NCBI RefSeq assembly: GCF_902167145.1
Contig: NC_050097.1
Coordinates: 231,217,034 to 231,281,033, forward strand
DNA length: 64,000 nucleotides
Direction of reading: 5' to 3'
From: Zea mays
Lineage: Eukaryota; Streptophyta; Magnoliopsida; Poales; Poaceae
Both the position numbers and the translations under genes were made by a program. How positions within the stretch are numbered: the first letter of the stretch is position 1; the number at the start of each line of letters is the position of its first letter. A model generated the notes under the pieces. It worked only from the letters and a program-made list of their open reading frames with translations. It did no database searches and was not told the DNA's origin. Shown piece by piece: positions 43,701 through 52,822 of this stretch.

Positions 43701-46700
43701 CTAAGATCTTTTCGCATGCGACATCTATTGTATTAACAGGAAATGGTTGTGTGTCCACTTGCATTTCCTGAAAAGCCAACCGGCCCTCATTTATGGCCGA
43801 TTGTACTTGTCGACGAAAAACATTACAGTCATTGGTGGCATGAGAGAAAGAATTATGCCACTTACAATAAGCACGCCTCTTTAATTCATCTATAGGAGGG
43901 ATATTATGAGTTAATTTAATGTTGCCATTTTTAAGTAGCTCATCAAATATCTTATCGCATTTGGCAACATTAAAGGTAAATTTAATCTCTTCTTGCCGAT
44001 TCTTTTGAACCGGCTGTAAGGAAGAACATGCTGAAGATTTGGCCTTTGTTGGCCAAATAAACTCAGCGATATATACATCTGCGGATTCATCATCTGAACT
44101 ATCACGCTCTATTAGATGTATAGTACGGGCGACCGATTTTGATGTCTCTTTAAATCGGCTTTCACAGGCTAAAGCTCGCTGATGTAGCTGGGCTATCAAA
44201 AAGAACTGGGTTCCATCTAATTTGTCTCTTAAGTAGGATAGCAACCCATTAAAAGCTAGCCCTGCTAGCTCTTTGTCTGCAACATGGATCCGAAAGCATC
44301 GGTTTCTAGTGTCCCGGAACCTCCGGATATAATCATTAACCGATTCTTCGCGTCCTTGTCGGACTGAAGCTAAGTCAGCTAATCCTAATTCATATTCCCC
44401 GACAAAGAAATGTTCATGAAATTTATTTTCTAACTCATTCCAGGAATTAATGGAATTAGGAGGCAGGGCGGCGTACCATGCAAAAGCAGTACCAGTAAGC
44501 GATAAAGAAAATAACCGAACACGAAATGCTTCTCCATCAGCCAATTCGTCTAGGTGTGCTAGGAACTGGCCTATGTGTTCGTATGTGCTTCTCCCATTCT
44601 CACCAGAAAACTTAGAAAATTCCGGTATCCTTGCCCCTTGTGGATATGGGACAGTGTCAAACCGGTGATTATATGGCTTTTGGTATGATTGCCCTACTCT
44701 GGCTACATTAACTCCGAACTTATCTCGAAATAGTTCAGTCATCTCTTCCCTAATTTTTTCCATTGCACTCGGTGGTAGACCACCGGATCCTGGGCTGTGG
44801 GGCTCATTTGGTCGGGTATTAGTATACCGACCTTCTTGCCGTGGCCGATCGATAGTGTTGATCGGTCTGTGATTATATGGTGCATTATGGTTTAAATATG
44901 TAGAAGGCGAAATATACTGCTGTTGTGGTGTGTAATAATTTGGTGCATGGTGTGCAACAGCAGGTTCCGCATATGTGTATCCGGTTTGTACGGTGGTACA
45001 TCCGAACTGGCCGGTCGTGTTCGCCATTATTGGGGCGCCACGCGCTAGTCCCGGTACGGCCCCGGACTGTCCGGCATAGAAAGTCGGACGGTCCGCGTAA
45101 GGGTCGGACGGTCCGGGTAGCATCTCGGACGGTCCGACCGCGTCCAGGGTCGCCGATCTGCCAAACAGGGACGGCAGCGGTCCTAGGGCGGCCCCGGACT
45201 GTCCGGCAGAGCAAGCCGGACGGTCCGCGTATGGGCCGGATGGTCCGGGCAAAAGCTCGGACGGTCCGACCGTATTCAGGGGCGCCGATCTGCCAAGCAG
45301 GGATGGCGGCGGTGGTACTTGCCCTGGATATGAGTTCATCGGCATACCATATAATGGTTGGGTCTGCAAATCCCCATTTGTTGCCGATGTATTAGACATA
45401 GATATCCTGTTACTAGTCTCATATGATGGAAAACTAGGAGCAACAGACTTCTCCAACATATGCGTTAATTTTCTAATTGACTCTTCTAACCCTCCAATCT
45501 GTTGTTTCATTTGATTCTGCTGATGATCTACATACTGTTTAATAAATTGGATGTCGTCGGGTTTACTTACGTTGGGGACTTGAAGTGAAGATAGAAGAGA
45601 TGCGACGTCGGTCTCTCCATGTTTGACAACTTTCTGGTGGCAATCCACCGTGTATTGTGATAAGAATTTCTCCCTCGCTTGACGCATGTAGTCCTCGTAT
45701 TGCTGTTGCTCATCGGCCGTCAGACTTTCAACAGCCGACTTCAGGATATTGTCCGGGGAGATATCGGTGTGATCTTTAGAACCGACCATTTGAGGGCCTG
45801 ATTTTTAGTAGATCTAAACACCGTCCCCAACGGAGTCGCCAAAAAGTATGTTGACACCTTTTTGGAGGCGCCAAACACTTCAAAAGAACCAGTGGCGGTG
45901 CTCTCTGGTCAGGCGCGAACGGTCCGCGGCACATGGCCGGACGGTCCGCGACCTGGCGTGAGGCGGCGGTGCTCTCTGGTCAGGCGCGGACGATCCGCGG
46001 CACAGGGCCGGACGGTCCGTGACCTGGTGCAGGAGCTCGGGTTCCCTGCCTGACGGTCGGACGGTCCGCGCCCTAGGGCCGGACGGTCCGCGCGTGCGCA
46101 GGGGGCGGCGAAAGGTCGCCGGCGGCGCCTGGATCTCGCTCCCGGGAGGGACCCCGTCGGGGGGGAGAGATCCTAGGAGTTGTCTAGGCTCGGCAGGCCG
46201 ACCTAGACTCTTCTAATCGACGTAGAGTCGAAGAGAAGCGGAGGATTTGAGGATTAAGAGGCTAACCTAGAACTAGACTAGAACTATTCCTAATGCGTAA
46301 GGTAAAAACGAGAAATAGACTTGATTTGATCGATTGGTGGGGCTCAATCGGCCGTAGCCCTTCATCTATATAAAGGGGGAGGTCTGGATCCGCTTCCAAC
46401 TGATTTCCGAGTTAATCCCGCGGTTTTAGGTAACAAATCCCGCGAGAAACTAGGAACCCTAACTGACTCTGCGCACGCGCGGACCGTCCGCGCCATCACC
46501 GCGGACTGTCCGGACCGCGGACCGTCCGGCCTCAGGGCCGGACTGTCCGCGCTGCTCTTTTTGGTCTCCAACACACATGAACTCCCATGCAAGACTGTAA
46601 CAACTAACAAGCATAGCTAGATGCTACGAAATACAAAGTAGCTTGAGACCAAGCGGTACCAAGAGACGAATAAGCTACTAAACGATTATGCTGGCGGGAC

Positions 46701-47366
46701 TCAAACATATACTATGCAAAGTTGTTGGCTGCAATTTTTTCAAACTTGTTTGGAGAGGCACTCCACGGTTTGTGAGCAAAACAGCACAAATGACAGTTCA
46801 TCTTTTCAATCTTTATCAAAAACTGTAATTCATCACTGCAACATCGGATAGGCATGCAAAGGGACGAGATTAGACGAGATGGGGGTAAGCCTTAAGCTTA
46901 CGGTGATGTATCCGCGGTCCATGAGGCACTGCGCGGCGCCGAGGTGGTAGGGGAAGAGCAGCCCCGCGGCGGAGAAGCTGAAACCTGGGCTAGTGAGCTC
47001 CCGTCGCCGCCGCTCCGCGTCCACGTCCTGGGGGCGCTGCTCCCACACTACCCCGTCCCTCGCCTCCATCTCCTCCACCGCGGCCCCACCGCTACGCTCG
47101 GCCCCGGTCCCGCGCAGCAGCAGCGCCGCCAGCCCCAGGAACAGCTCCCCCGTTCTGACGGCCAGCGACCGCCTCTCCTCGGCCGCCGGCGCCGGCTCGG
47201 AGTCGCGCTGCCGCTGCGCCGCGGCGCGCGCGAACAGGAGGCGGAACCGGGATGGGCGCGCCGCTGCGGCGGGCTGGGTAGCGGCTGTCGGCGGCTGGGA
47301 CTGGGGCTGGCGCGGGAGGTGAGTGGAGTAAGGTGAGGGAGGGAGGAAGGGGATGAGGGAGGCCAT
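40781..47366 (-). CDS. Patatin-like phospholipase (PNPLA family), probably plastid-targeted
   Basis: Seven minus-strand exons join in frame with GT-AG borders: 47366-46902, 42088-41945, 41807-41735, 41612-41507, 41410-41314, 41114-41019 and 40924-40781, encoding 374 residues. Patatin-fold lipid acyl hydrolases use a Ser-Asp dyad. Here the nucleophile motif is GSSAG (Ser164) and the Asp motif is DGG (Asp280, in NRLGIDGGL); the oxyanion region is FSAAGLLFPYHLG (residues 131-143). The N-terminus (MASLIPFLPPSPYS, then Ala/Pro/Arg-rich to about 70) looks like a chloroplast transit peptide. An in-frame ATG at 47432 would add 22 residues; I prefer 47366 because MAS- fits a transit peptide. The protein resembles Arabidopsis At1g33270-type proteins from memory. 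Intron 1 (4.8 kb) holds a gag-only Gypsy element in the same orientation. Dyad and splice sites are intact, so the gene is probably functional. Confidence 0.92.
42199..42891 (-). repeat. 3' LTR of the gag-only Gypsy element
   Basis: Begins TGTTGACACC and ends CTCCAACA on the plus strand. It carries many GGAC-N-GTCC modules (42245-42455 and 42830-42875). A TATATAA-type box lies at about 42721-42728. It lacks a block of about 37 bases of modules that is present in the other LTR. Confidence 0.92.
43054..45789 (-). CDS. Gypsy gag polyprotein, 911 residues, uninterrupted
   Basis: A single open frame starts with ATG at 45789 (MVGSKDHTDIS). The N-terminal part contains a helix-rich stretch (EDYMRQAREKFLSQY) and repeated short segments rich in GPSDPYADRP and AGQSGA that are encoded by GGAC-N-GTCC modules. 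The Retrotrans_gag core follows near residues 400-540 (GQFLAHLDELADGEAFRVRL, TGTAFAWYAALPPNSI, VNDYIRRFRDTRNRC). A Cys/His segment CKWHNSFSHATNDC may be a zinc-binding element. The C-terminus is Tyr/Pro-rich and ends PFYSF. Gag would form the particle; without pol the element needs a helper. That 911 codons are intact in an old repeat landscape is notable. Confidence 0.88.
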   Translation of the reverse strand: MVGSKDHTDISPDNILKSAVESLTADEQQQYEDYMRQAREKFLSQYTVDCHQKVVKHGETDVASLLSSLQVPNVSKPDDIQFIKQYVDHQQNQMKQQIGGLEESIRKLTHMLEKSVAPSFPSYETSNRISMSNTSATNGDLQTQPLYGMPMNSYPGQVPPPPSLLGRSAPLNTVGPSELLPGPSGPYADRPACSAGQSGAALGPLPSLFGRSATLDAVGPSEMLPGPSDPYADRPTFYAGQSGAVPGLARGAPIMANTTGQFGCTTVQTGYTYAEPAVAHHAPNYYTPQQQYISPSTYLNHNAPYNHRPINTIDRPRQEGRYTNTRPNEPHSPGSGGLPPSAMEKIREEMTELFRDKFGVNVARVGQSYQKPYNHRFDTVPYPQGARIPEFSKFSGENGRSTYEHIGQFLAHLDELADGEAFRVRLFSLSLTGTAFAWYAALPPNSINSWNELENKFHEHFFVGEYELGLADLASVRQGREESVNDYIRRFRDTRNRCFRIHVADKELAGLAFNGLLSYLRDKLDGTQFFLIAQLHQRALACESRFKETSKSVARTIHLIERDSSDDESADVYIAEFIWPTKAKSSACSSLQPVQKNRQEEIKFTFNVAKCDKIFDELLKNGNIKLTHNIPPIDELKRRAYCKWHNSFSHATNDCNVFRRQVQSAINEGRLAFQEMQVDTQPFPVNTIDVACEKILVRPEMADKSKSKDIIIDDPRTSNISQKEIARKAPDDKAKKSGDTGGQAQLMSQARQPGLSITDGMTPTCGRSGAQTDGSANSAGQSAYGQRRQPPQKALKGKETQRQSTYGRLIKTDSTFDQLLSKNTGKKTVLRDRSTKKPRSPAKTKRVNKTARKATQQASPIHPMRPRYFPPVYSSSVYYPVQTWNGTMMNPWYMYSPFVYPGWGAPPFYSF
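45824..45841 (-). promoter_or_regulatory. Primer-binding site of the gag-only Gypsy element
   Basis: TGGCGACTCCGTTGGGGA on the minus strand, seven bases inside the 5' LTR. It begins TGG, as expected for the complement of a tRNA CCA end, and differs by one base from the site at 48601-48618. I do not name the tRNA. Confidence 0.8.
45849..46573 (-). repeat. 5' LTR of the gag-only Gypsy element
   Basis: Same sequence as 42199-42891 with a few substitutions and an extra module block at about 46503-46540. TATA-type sequence at about 46369-46376 on the minus strand. Confidence 0.92.
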
Positions 47367-47905
47367 GAGGCGTTCTCGTCGGCCGCAGCCGCCCGCGCCC
47401 GCGCCGCCGACGCGTGTGCAAGCGCGGAGCATACGAGGCGATGCGGTGGCCGCTGGCCGGGCTGCGGGCGTGCGGCCGTGGGCTCCGATGGATTCGGCTG
47501 CAATTCTGCGTCGTGTAGGTGTAGCACGTGTGGAGAAATCGAATCAATCAAAAAAAGAAAAAGAAGGAAGAGTAAAATACACGTCATGTGTTATTGTGCT
47601 TCATAAACTTTTAAAGTGTGCCACTTCGATCATTAATCATTTTTTTTTGGCTGTCAGCTAAATCGAAACGGATCGTCATTGTCCCTACATGTCAGCTTGT
47701 ATATCTATTTTCGAGAGAAAAGAGATACTCAACCTGATATTTGAGGTCTATATATTAATCACGATTTATTTAGACCTAACTAAGACCTGAATAATGATTA
47801 AGATCCGAGCTGACATATTTTAAAAGTTTATGGATTAGAATGACATATAAGTTTAAAAAGAGAAAAATGTATTTTACTAAAAAAATAAAAAAAAATGAGA
47901 GGAAC
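47367..47905. promoter_or_regulatory. Upstream region of the patatin-like gene, with a possible MITE
   Basis: GC-rich leader to about 47530, then AT-rich sequence. 47571-47878 has 11-bp inverted ends AGTAAAATACA and an inner inverted repeat CATAAACTTTTAAA, consistent with a roughly 300-bp MITE without a clear target duplication. The Gypsy element begins at 47906, so only about 540 bases of ancestral upstream sequence remain next to the gene. Confidence 0.4.
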
Positions 47906-48593
47906 TGTTCGTCACCAAATTGAGGTGCGGACAGTCCGGCCCACAGGCGCGGACCGTCCGGACCGGTCCGCGCGTGCGCAGAGCAGTTTAGGGTTCCGAG
48001 TTTTGTGCTACAGTTGTTAGCTATATTCGCGGGATTCGCTCGGAAATTAGTTTATGAAGGGTCCAGTCCCCCTCCTCTATAAATAGAGAGGTATACGACC
48101 GATTTGAACAACGAATCGAACCTTCAATCAATACAATTTACATTTTATCCTAAGAGTAGTTCTAGTCTAGTTTAGGTTTAGTCTTCCAATCCCCAAATCC
48201 TCCGCTTCTCTTCGACTCTACGTCGATTAGAGGAGTCTAGGTCGGTCTACCCGAGCCTAGACAACTCCTAGGATCTCTCGTCCCCGACGGGGTCCCTCTT
48301 GGGAGCGAGATCCAGGCGCCGCCGGCGATCTTCCGCCGCCCCTGCGCACGCGTGGACCGTCCGGCCCTAGGGCACGGACCGTCCGGCCATCAGGCACGAA
48401 ACTCTAGCCTCTGCGCCAGGTCGCGGACCGTCTGGCCCCTGGCCGCGGACTGTTCGCGCCTGACCAGAGAGCACCGCCGCCTCGCGCCAGGTCGCGGACC
48501 GTTCGGCTCTGTGCCGCGGACCGTCCGCGCCTGACCAGAGAGCACCGCCGCTGGTTCTTTTGAGTGATTGGCGCCTCCAAAAAGGTGCCAACA
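47906..48593 (+). repeat. 5' LTR of the Tat-lineage Gypsy
   Basis: Begins TGTTCGTCACC and ends GTGCCAACA. Palindromic promoter block with CTATAAATA at 48077-48085. GGAC-N-GTCC modules occur near both ends (47928-47972 and 48350-48530). Confidence 0.92.
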
Positions 48594-48600
48594 TACTTTT

Positions 48601-48618
48601 TGGCGACTCCGCTGGGGA
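48601..48618 (+). promoter_or_regulatory. Primer-binding site of the Tat-lineage Gypsy
   Basis: TGGCGACTCCGCTGGGGA, seven bases after the 5' LTR, one mismatch from the site in the gag-only element. Confidence 0.85.
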
Positions 48619-48650
48619 AAACACATCTAAACTCATCAAATCGGCCCTGA

Positions 48651-51600
48651 ATGGCCGGTTCAAGGGATAGCTCTGATATTTTCCCAAGCAACATCATAGA
48701 GCCGACTTGGGAGACCTTGCCGGCTGACGAACAGCTCCAATTCGAGGAGCACAAGGAGCAGATGATCCAAGAGGCAAAAGCAAAGTTCTTGGCCAACTTC
48801 AAAGTGGACAGGAACAACAAGGTCGTCCGACATCGGGCGACGGATCCGGCTTCGCTCCGACCCACACCAGATATCCCCAATGTAAGTAATACAAACGAGC
48901 TACAATCTCTTAGAAATTATGTAGATGATCAGCGTGAACAAATGCAAAATATCATAGCGGGTATGCAAAACGATTATAGGAGACTAGTACGTGCATTTGA
49001 TAAATCTAATATCGCAAATTTTCCTTCGCACGAGGTTGAGTTAGGGGGTAACACGCGTAATACATCGGCTACAGGTTGTCACGACCAGTCACAACCCCTT
49101 TATGGGATGCCGATGGACACATACCCCGAGCAACCGCTAATCGGCAGCAAATCAGCCGATCTGCACATGCCCGGACCGTCCACACGTGAGCGCGGACCGT
49201 TTGGGCCAGCCATGGCTGGGCCCGTTTTTAGTGAGTTACTCAGACACGCACCCGAGCCACCACATATGGCACAGAATCTAAACTACCCAGTCGGACGGTC
49301 CGCATACAACGATGGACGGTCCGCATATAATCACGGACGGTCTGGGCCAATGTCCGGACAGTCCGCGCATGACCTTTTTGAGGAGGATTGTTACCTGAAT
49401 CCTCACCCGTCCCAGCAACACTTCCCATCACACTATGCAATGCATCAGCCCATTAATTCGAGGTCTAGAGCCCAGGAAAGCTTTCCAGCCCCACCTAGAA
49501 GGCCAGAAAGGAACCATCAAACATATGAAACATATAGGGCAAGTGACAATGCACCACGTAGCTCAAACCAATGGGAGGAAAGACAACATGCTAATATCCA
49601 GCCAACCCCACCTATGTTTGACCAGAGAGCTGGTGGTCTCGCACCGGCTGCCATTGATATAGCGAGGGAAGAAATAGCCGGGGCGTTCCGAGATAAGCTC
49701 AGAGTAAGCATGGTCCCTGGGGGGCAATCATATCGGAAACCTTATGACAACCGATTTGATCACCACCCATACCCACAGGGAACCAGGATACCCGAATTCG
49801 CAAAATTTTCGGGTGATCAAGGAAAGAACACACGCGAACACATAGGCCAGTTTCTAGCACAATTAGGAGAGTTGGCCGACACAGAGGCATTTCACGTACG
49901 TTTATTTTCATTATCTCTAACAGGAACCGCGTTTGCATGGTATGCCACTTTACCTCCTAATTCCATTTCATCATGGGGGGATCTAGAACAAAAACTTCAT
50001 GATCATTTTTTCTCCGGTGACTATGAGTTGGATTTGGTAGATTTAGTGTCATTGAGACAAGCAAAAGATGAATCGGTTAATGATTACATCCGGAGATTCC
50101 GAGATACAAGAAATCGATGCTTCCAAATTCATTTAGCAGAAAAACAGCTAGCAGGATTAGCCTTTAATGGTCTATGACATTATTTAAAAGAAAGATTAGA
50201 AGGCATCCGATTTTTTACACTAGCACAATTACACCAGAGAGCTTTGGCTTGTGAAAGCCGAAGCAAAGAAACTGCTAAAACAATTCGTCACAACGTACAT
50301 ATAGTAGAATGCAACCAAAGTAGCTCAGATGATAAATCACCAGAAGTGTATGCTGCTCAAATGGTTTGGCCAAAGCAGGCCAAATCTTCAGCTTGTTCCT
50401 CCTTACAGCCGATTCAAAAGAAACGGCAAGAGGAGGTTAAGTTTACGTTTAATGTTGGTAACTGTGATAAAATATTTGATGAATTACTCAAAATGGCAAC
50501 ATTAAAATAAATCACACTGTTCCATCCGCCGACGAGCTAAAACGTCGTGCATACTGCAAGTGGCATAACTCATTTTCTCATGCCACTAATGATTGTAATG
50601 TATTTTGGTGACAGATTCAATCGGCCATTAACGAGGGACGATTGAAATTTTAGGAAATGCAGGTGGATACAGAGCCCTTTCCGATGAACATGATCGACTT
50701 CGAGGGCAAGAAAGTCCTAGTTCGGCCAAACACAGCCGATGAAGGCAAAGGCAAAGAGACAATCATCGGCAATGCTAAAGAGGCTGATGGGGATCGTAAA
50801 GTTTCTTGTAGGAAAGTGGTAGCCGAGAAGACTCCCGATGGAGGGGAGACCCTGAAGGTGACCATCACAGCCTCTAGCACTGGGGGGCAAGCGCAGACAG
50901 GGAGACAGATGCGGGAACCCGTGCTGCGCATCACGGACAGTCCGTCATCCAGACGTGGACGGTCCGACGCTTCTCCGGACGGTCCGGAGAACTCCAGCGG
51001 ACGGTCCGGCCATGCTCAGGACTCGCAGCGGCCACGTACCTTCAAACCACGACGACCAGAGATAGGTACGTGGAAAACAAATACATTTAAAGCAGCTGGT
51101 CGGCTGGTCAAGTCTGGCCCGACTTTCAATCAATTGTTGTCTAAATACGTGAAAAAGAAGGCCGGCCCCAGTGATCGGCCAGCAAAGCGACCCCGTTCAC
51201 CCATTCATGAGCAACATCAGGCCAGGCCGATTGGACCACCCCACCAATCGGAAGAAATGAAAGGTCATACCGTACAATTGAGACCTAACATACCGACATG
51301 GACACCTCCACCCCCTTATTCGCCTATGCCATATCCATACACATATTTACCTCCACCATATGTCCCAAATCAAATGTGGGGCATGCCACCATATCCATTT
51401 GGGATGCCACAGTACCCTGCTTGGGGGGCACCCCAAACATCTGTATTTGATAGGTTGGCACCTCCAGTACAAGACCAATTGAGCGCCGCTCAATCCGGTC
51501 ATCAGGCACAGGCCCAACGAGAGTGCCGGAGTACTCGGCCTCAAAGGCCGACCAATCCGGCAGGGGGGCATATACCTGCAGCAACCAAAAGGACAACAAA

Positions 51601-51957
51601 AAAGGACGTCATCAAAATAGGTACTGCAGATGTTGTCATACAGGAAGATAATAAAGGGCCAATGATTTTTGGTGAATCGGCCAACACAACCAAAAAAGAA
51701 GATATGGCTACCATCAAAACAACCGATCCGAAATACTCCATGCCTCGATGGTGCCCAGCGGGATTGACACGATCCCAAAAGCGGAAAAGCGCCTAAGAGC
51801 GAAGGAGAGCCAGGAGAAGGAGGCGGAAAAGATATTCAATGACACACATCCACATTACCCGCCACCGCAAAAGAAATGGAGACCATAGGGCGTTGAAGAA
51901 AAACAAACGGCCACAAAAATAGAAAATGAAACAACACTTGTACAACACCCTGCAGGT
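48651..51957 (+). pseudogene. Tat-lineage Gypsy gag, interrupted
   Basis: ATG 48651 opens a frame to a TGA at 50175-50177, after VNDYIRRFRDTRNRC and LAGLAFNGL, where the partner element continues. The same frame resumes (HQRALACESR) to 50510, then shifts. CKWHNSFSHATNDC is still readable at about 50555-50600, and another TGA precedes a frame at 50657-51796. A further shift and a TAG near 51887 lead toward protease. Modules encode GRSAYNDGRSAYNHGRSG-type repeats at 49290-49360. The core is clearly homologous to the 911-residue gag at 43054-45789. Confidence 0.85.
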
Positions 51958-52815
51958 ATGACAGATAGCCTGGCCAACAAGGCTGGACAATCTGCACCAG
52001 GCGCGGACCATCCGCCCCCAGAGTCCGGACCGTCCGCACCACACCTGGAAGCCTCCAACGACACGCCAACATCAATGGAAGAGGATGACCTACTGGGAGA
52101 AGACCTGGTAGACTACGAGGCTTCTCCAGAGCGCCCAGGTATGGATGTAAATGTTATTACATTTTTCGCCGACTGTACTATTGTTGGCGATGATGAACCT
52201 GTTGTTGCCCAGTTTGATTTTGGTCCTAAAGAAGCCGCCTTTACTAAACCAAAGGAATCGGTAAACCATTTAAAACCGCTCTTCGTGCGCGGTCACATCG
52301 ATGGGATACCGATTGCTAAAATGTTAGTAGATGGAGGGGCGGCTGTAAATCTAATGCCTTATTCATTATACAGAAAATTAGGTAAACAAGATGACGAACT
52401 TGTCAAGACCAACATGACCCTCAACGGTGTTGGGGATGGTTCGATTAAAGCCAGGGGAGTCACGTCCGTTGAATTAACCATCGGGACTAAGACCCTTGCT
52501 GCTGCATTCTTCGTCGCTGATGTAGAAGGAAATTACAGCCTAATCCTCGGTAGAGATTGGATTCATGCCAACCAATGTGTACCTTCTATATTACATCAAA
52601 TGTTAATACAATGGGTAGGCGATGATGTAGAACAGGTACATGCTGATGTATCGGCCTGTATCACTGTGGTCGATGCCCCTATACTCTGGACTTACGAGAC
52701 TGCTACATGTCTTACAGGAGTAGATTTTTCTGATTATCAATTCATAAGTATAGATAAGAGAGGTTTCATTCCTGTAATGCTAGAGTCGATGGAGAATCAG
52801 CTAAATCCTAAATAA
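51958..52815 (+). pseudogene. Gypsy aspartic protease region
   Basis: A 285-codon frame with the retropepsin-like motif MLVDGGAAVNLMPYSLYRKL (about 52321-52380) and the downstream LILGRDWIH. Protease would cut the polyprotein. The catalytic triplet reads DGG instead of D[ST]G, which I believe is usual in this lineage. It is separated from gag and from the next frame by stop codons. Confidence 0.8.
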
Positions 52816-52822
52816 ATTTTAA

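Larger units (their letters stand above)
42199..46573 (-). mobile_element. Non-autonomous Gypsy (Tat-lineage partner) retrotransposon, gag only, in patatin intron 1
   Basis: LTRs at 42199-42891 and 45849-46573 flank a 2.96-kb interior; TSD CACAT at 42194-42198 and 46574-46578. On the minus strand the order is 5' LTR, primer site (45841-45824, TGGCGACTCCGTTGGGGA), one gag frame, polypurine tract and 3' LTR. There is no protease, reverse transcriptase or integrase. Primer site, spacer length (7 bases), polypurine tract and gag core match the autonomous element at 47906-57187, which suggests trans-mobilisation by that family. The intact gag frame and similar LTRs suggest a young insertion. Confidence 0.92.

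Noticed and set aside
42212..46216. Open frames with RTVRG / DGPRPG repeats (for example 42212-42403, 45862-46053, 46019-46216)
   Set aside because: They are readings of the GGAC-N-GTCC modules in Gypsy LTRs, not genes.
47048..47587. GC-rich minus-strand frames of 151 and 179 codons
   Set aside because: They are shadows of patatin exon 1 in other frames; the frame with FSAAGLLFPYHLG and correct splicing to the Ser164 exon is the real one.
47571..47878. Confident MITE upstream of the patatin gene
   Set aside because: The 11-bp inverted ends are short and no target duplication is visible, so it is mentioned only as a possibility in the upstream-region entry.
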